From the NCBI GenBank assembly GCA_903772945.1, contig CAICTM010000004.1, positions 1 through 64,000 on the forward strand: a stretch of DNA of 64,000 bases, given 5' to 3'. How positions within the stretch are numbered: position 1 is the stretch's first letter; every line of letters begins with the position of its first letter. The position numbers and the translations under genes are program-made. The notes under the pieces were generated by a model. That model ran no database searches, had not been told where the DNA came from, and saw only the letters and a program-made list of their open reading frames with translations. Below, piece after piece: positions 63,758-64,000 of the stretch. This DNA comes from Seminavis robusta (taxonomy: Eukaryota; Bacillariophyta; Bacillariophyceae; Naviculales; Naviculaceae).

Positions 63758-64000
63758 TCAAGATGAAAACGCGCTTGCTGTGGCTTCTTGTGTGCCGTTG
63801 ACGGCCCAATCATGCGGAATGATAACTGCCCCATCGTCACCGAGTTGGCAGAATTGTCCACTCCCAGCTACGCCAAGGGCATTGCCGCCCAACGACAGTT
63901 TCAACCTTCCTTTTTGATCGGGTTCCAAATGGAGAACACGTTGCAAACACTTTTGAAAATCTTCATGACTGATTCGGAACGTCCCGGCCTTGTACACTTT
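63758..64000 (-). CDS. C-terminal part of a gene running off the right edge
   Basis: An open minus-strand frame of at least 80 codons runs from the window edge to TGA 63758: RISHEDFQKCLQRVLHLEPD, then LKLSLGGNALGVAGSGQFCQ and GAVIIPHDWAVNG. It has protein-like composition and reads like the end of a folded domain, but the family is unknown and the beginning lies outside. It is convergent with the sulfotransferase. Confidence 0.4.
   Translation of the reverse strand, partial: KVYKAGTFRISHEDFQKCLQRVLHLEPDQKGRLKLSLGGNALGVAGSGQFCQLGDDGAVIIPHDWAVNGTQEATASAFSS

Overview
The window reads as nuclear DNA of a diatom, probably a pennate one; the species cannot be fixed from the sequence alone. The reasons are: short GT-AG introns in about half of the genes (74 to 256 bp in the models below); phytoene synthase and another protein starting with secretory-type leaders followed by AF(A/Q)-type motifs, as in plastid proteins imported through four membranes; an NRT2 nitrate transporter; a bestrophin-like channel; and degenerate retroelements. 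All gene models were made by reading frames and splice signals by eye. No alignment, transcript or database search was run.

Layout. 1-10.7 kb is a transposon graveyard: a LINE-type RNase H fragment (minus), a deleted Ty3/gypsy element with a candidate 3' LTR, and a DDE-transposase-like gene bracketed by about 150-bp direct repeats and split by a 184-bp insertion with a 19-bp target duplication. 12.0-19.4 kb carries a U-box protein, mitochondrial-type polynucleotide phosphorylase, a RING/coiled-coil protein and a SnoaL-like plastid protein broken by an in-frame TAG. 20.1-21.8 kb is a decayed leucine-rich-repeat-like gene. 22-31.3 kb holds a MYND-finger protein, kinetochore Spc25, a VEFS-box-only SUZ12-like protein, a basic hypothetical protein, ALG6 and cytochrome c1. 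31.6-39.6 kb holds CMC2, a membrane protein, U2AF large subunit (with a duplicated scrap of itself downstream), a small MITE and NRT2.

41.8-51.6 kb holds phytoene synthase, a hypothetical coiled-coil protein, a 2OG-Fe(II) oxygenase/TPR protein, the bestrophin-like channel and a decayed glycosyltransferase-like gene. 52.3-53.7 kb is a gene-free island of foldback repeats, the most unusual part of the window: two neighbouring inverted-repeat-bounded blocks filled with different short words built on a shared core. 53.8-64 kb holds a thioredoxin-like protein, a CCCH-RRM-RBR ubiquitin ligase, a 72-bp satellite, a Cys-rich open frame, APC6/CDC16, a sulfotransferase and the edge of one more gene.

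The genes are mostly single-copy eukaryotic housekeeping functions (mitochondrial RNA decay and respiration, N-glycosylation, splicing, chromosome segregation, Polycomb, cell-cycle proteolysis) plus photosynthesis and nitrate uptake. Neighbours are not functionally clustered. Several pairs are divergent over short shared promoters: MYND/Spc25, ALG6/CYC1, membrane protein/U2AF2, oxygenase/bestrophin, APC6/sulfotransferase.
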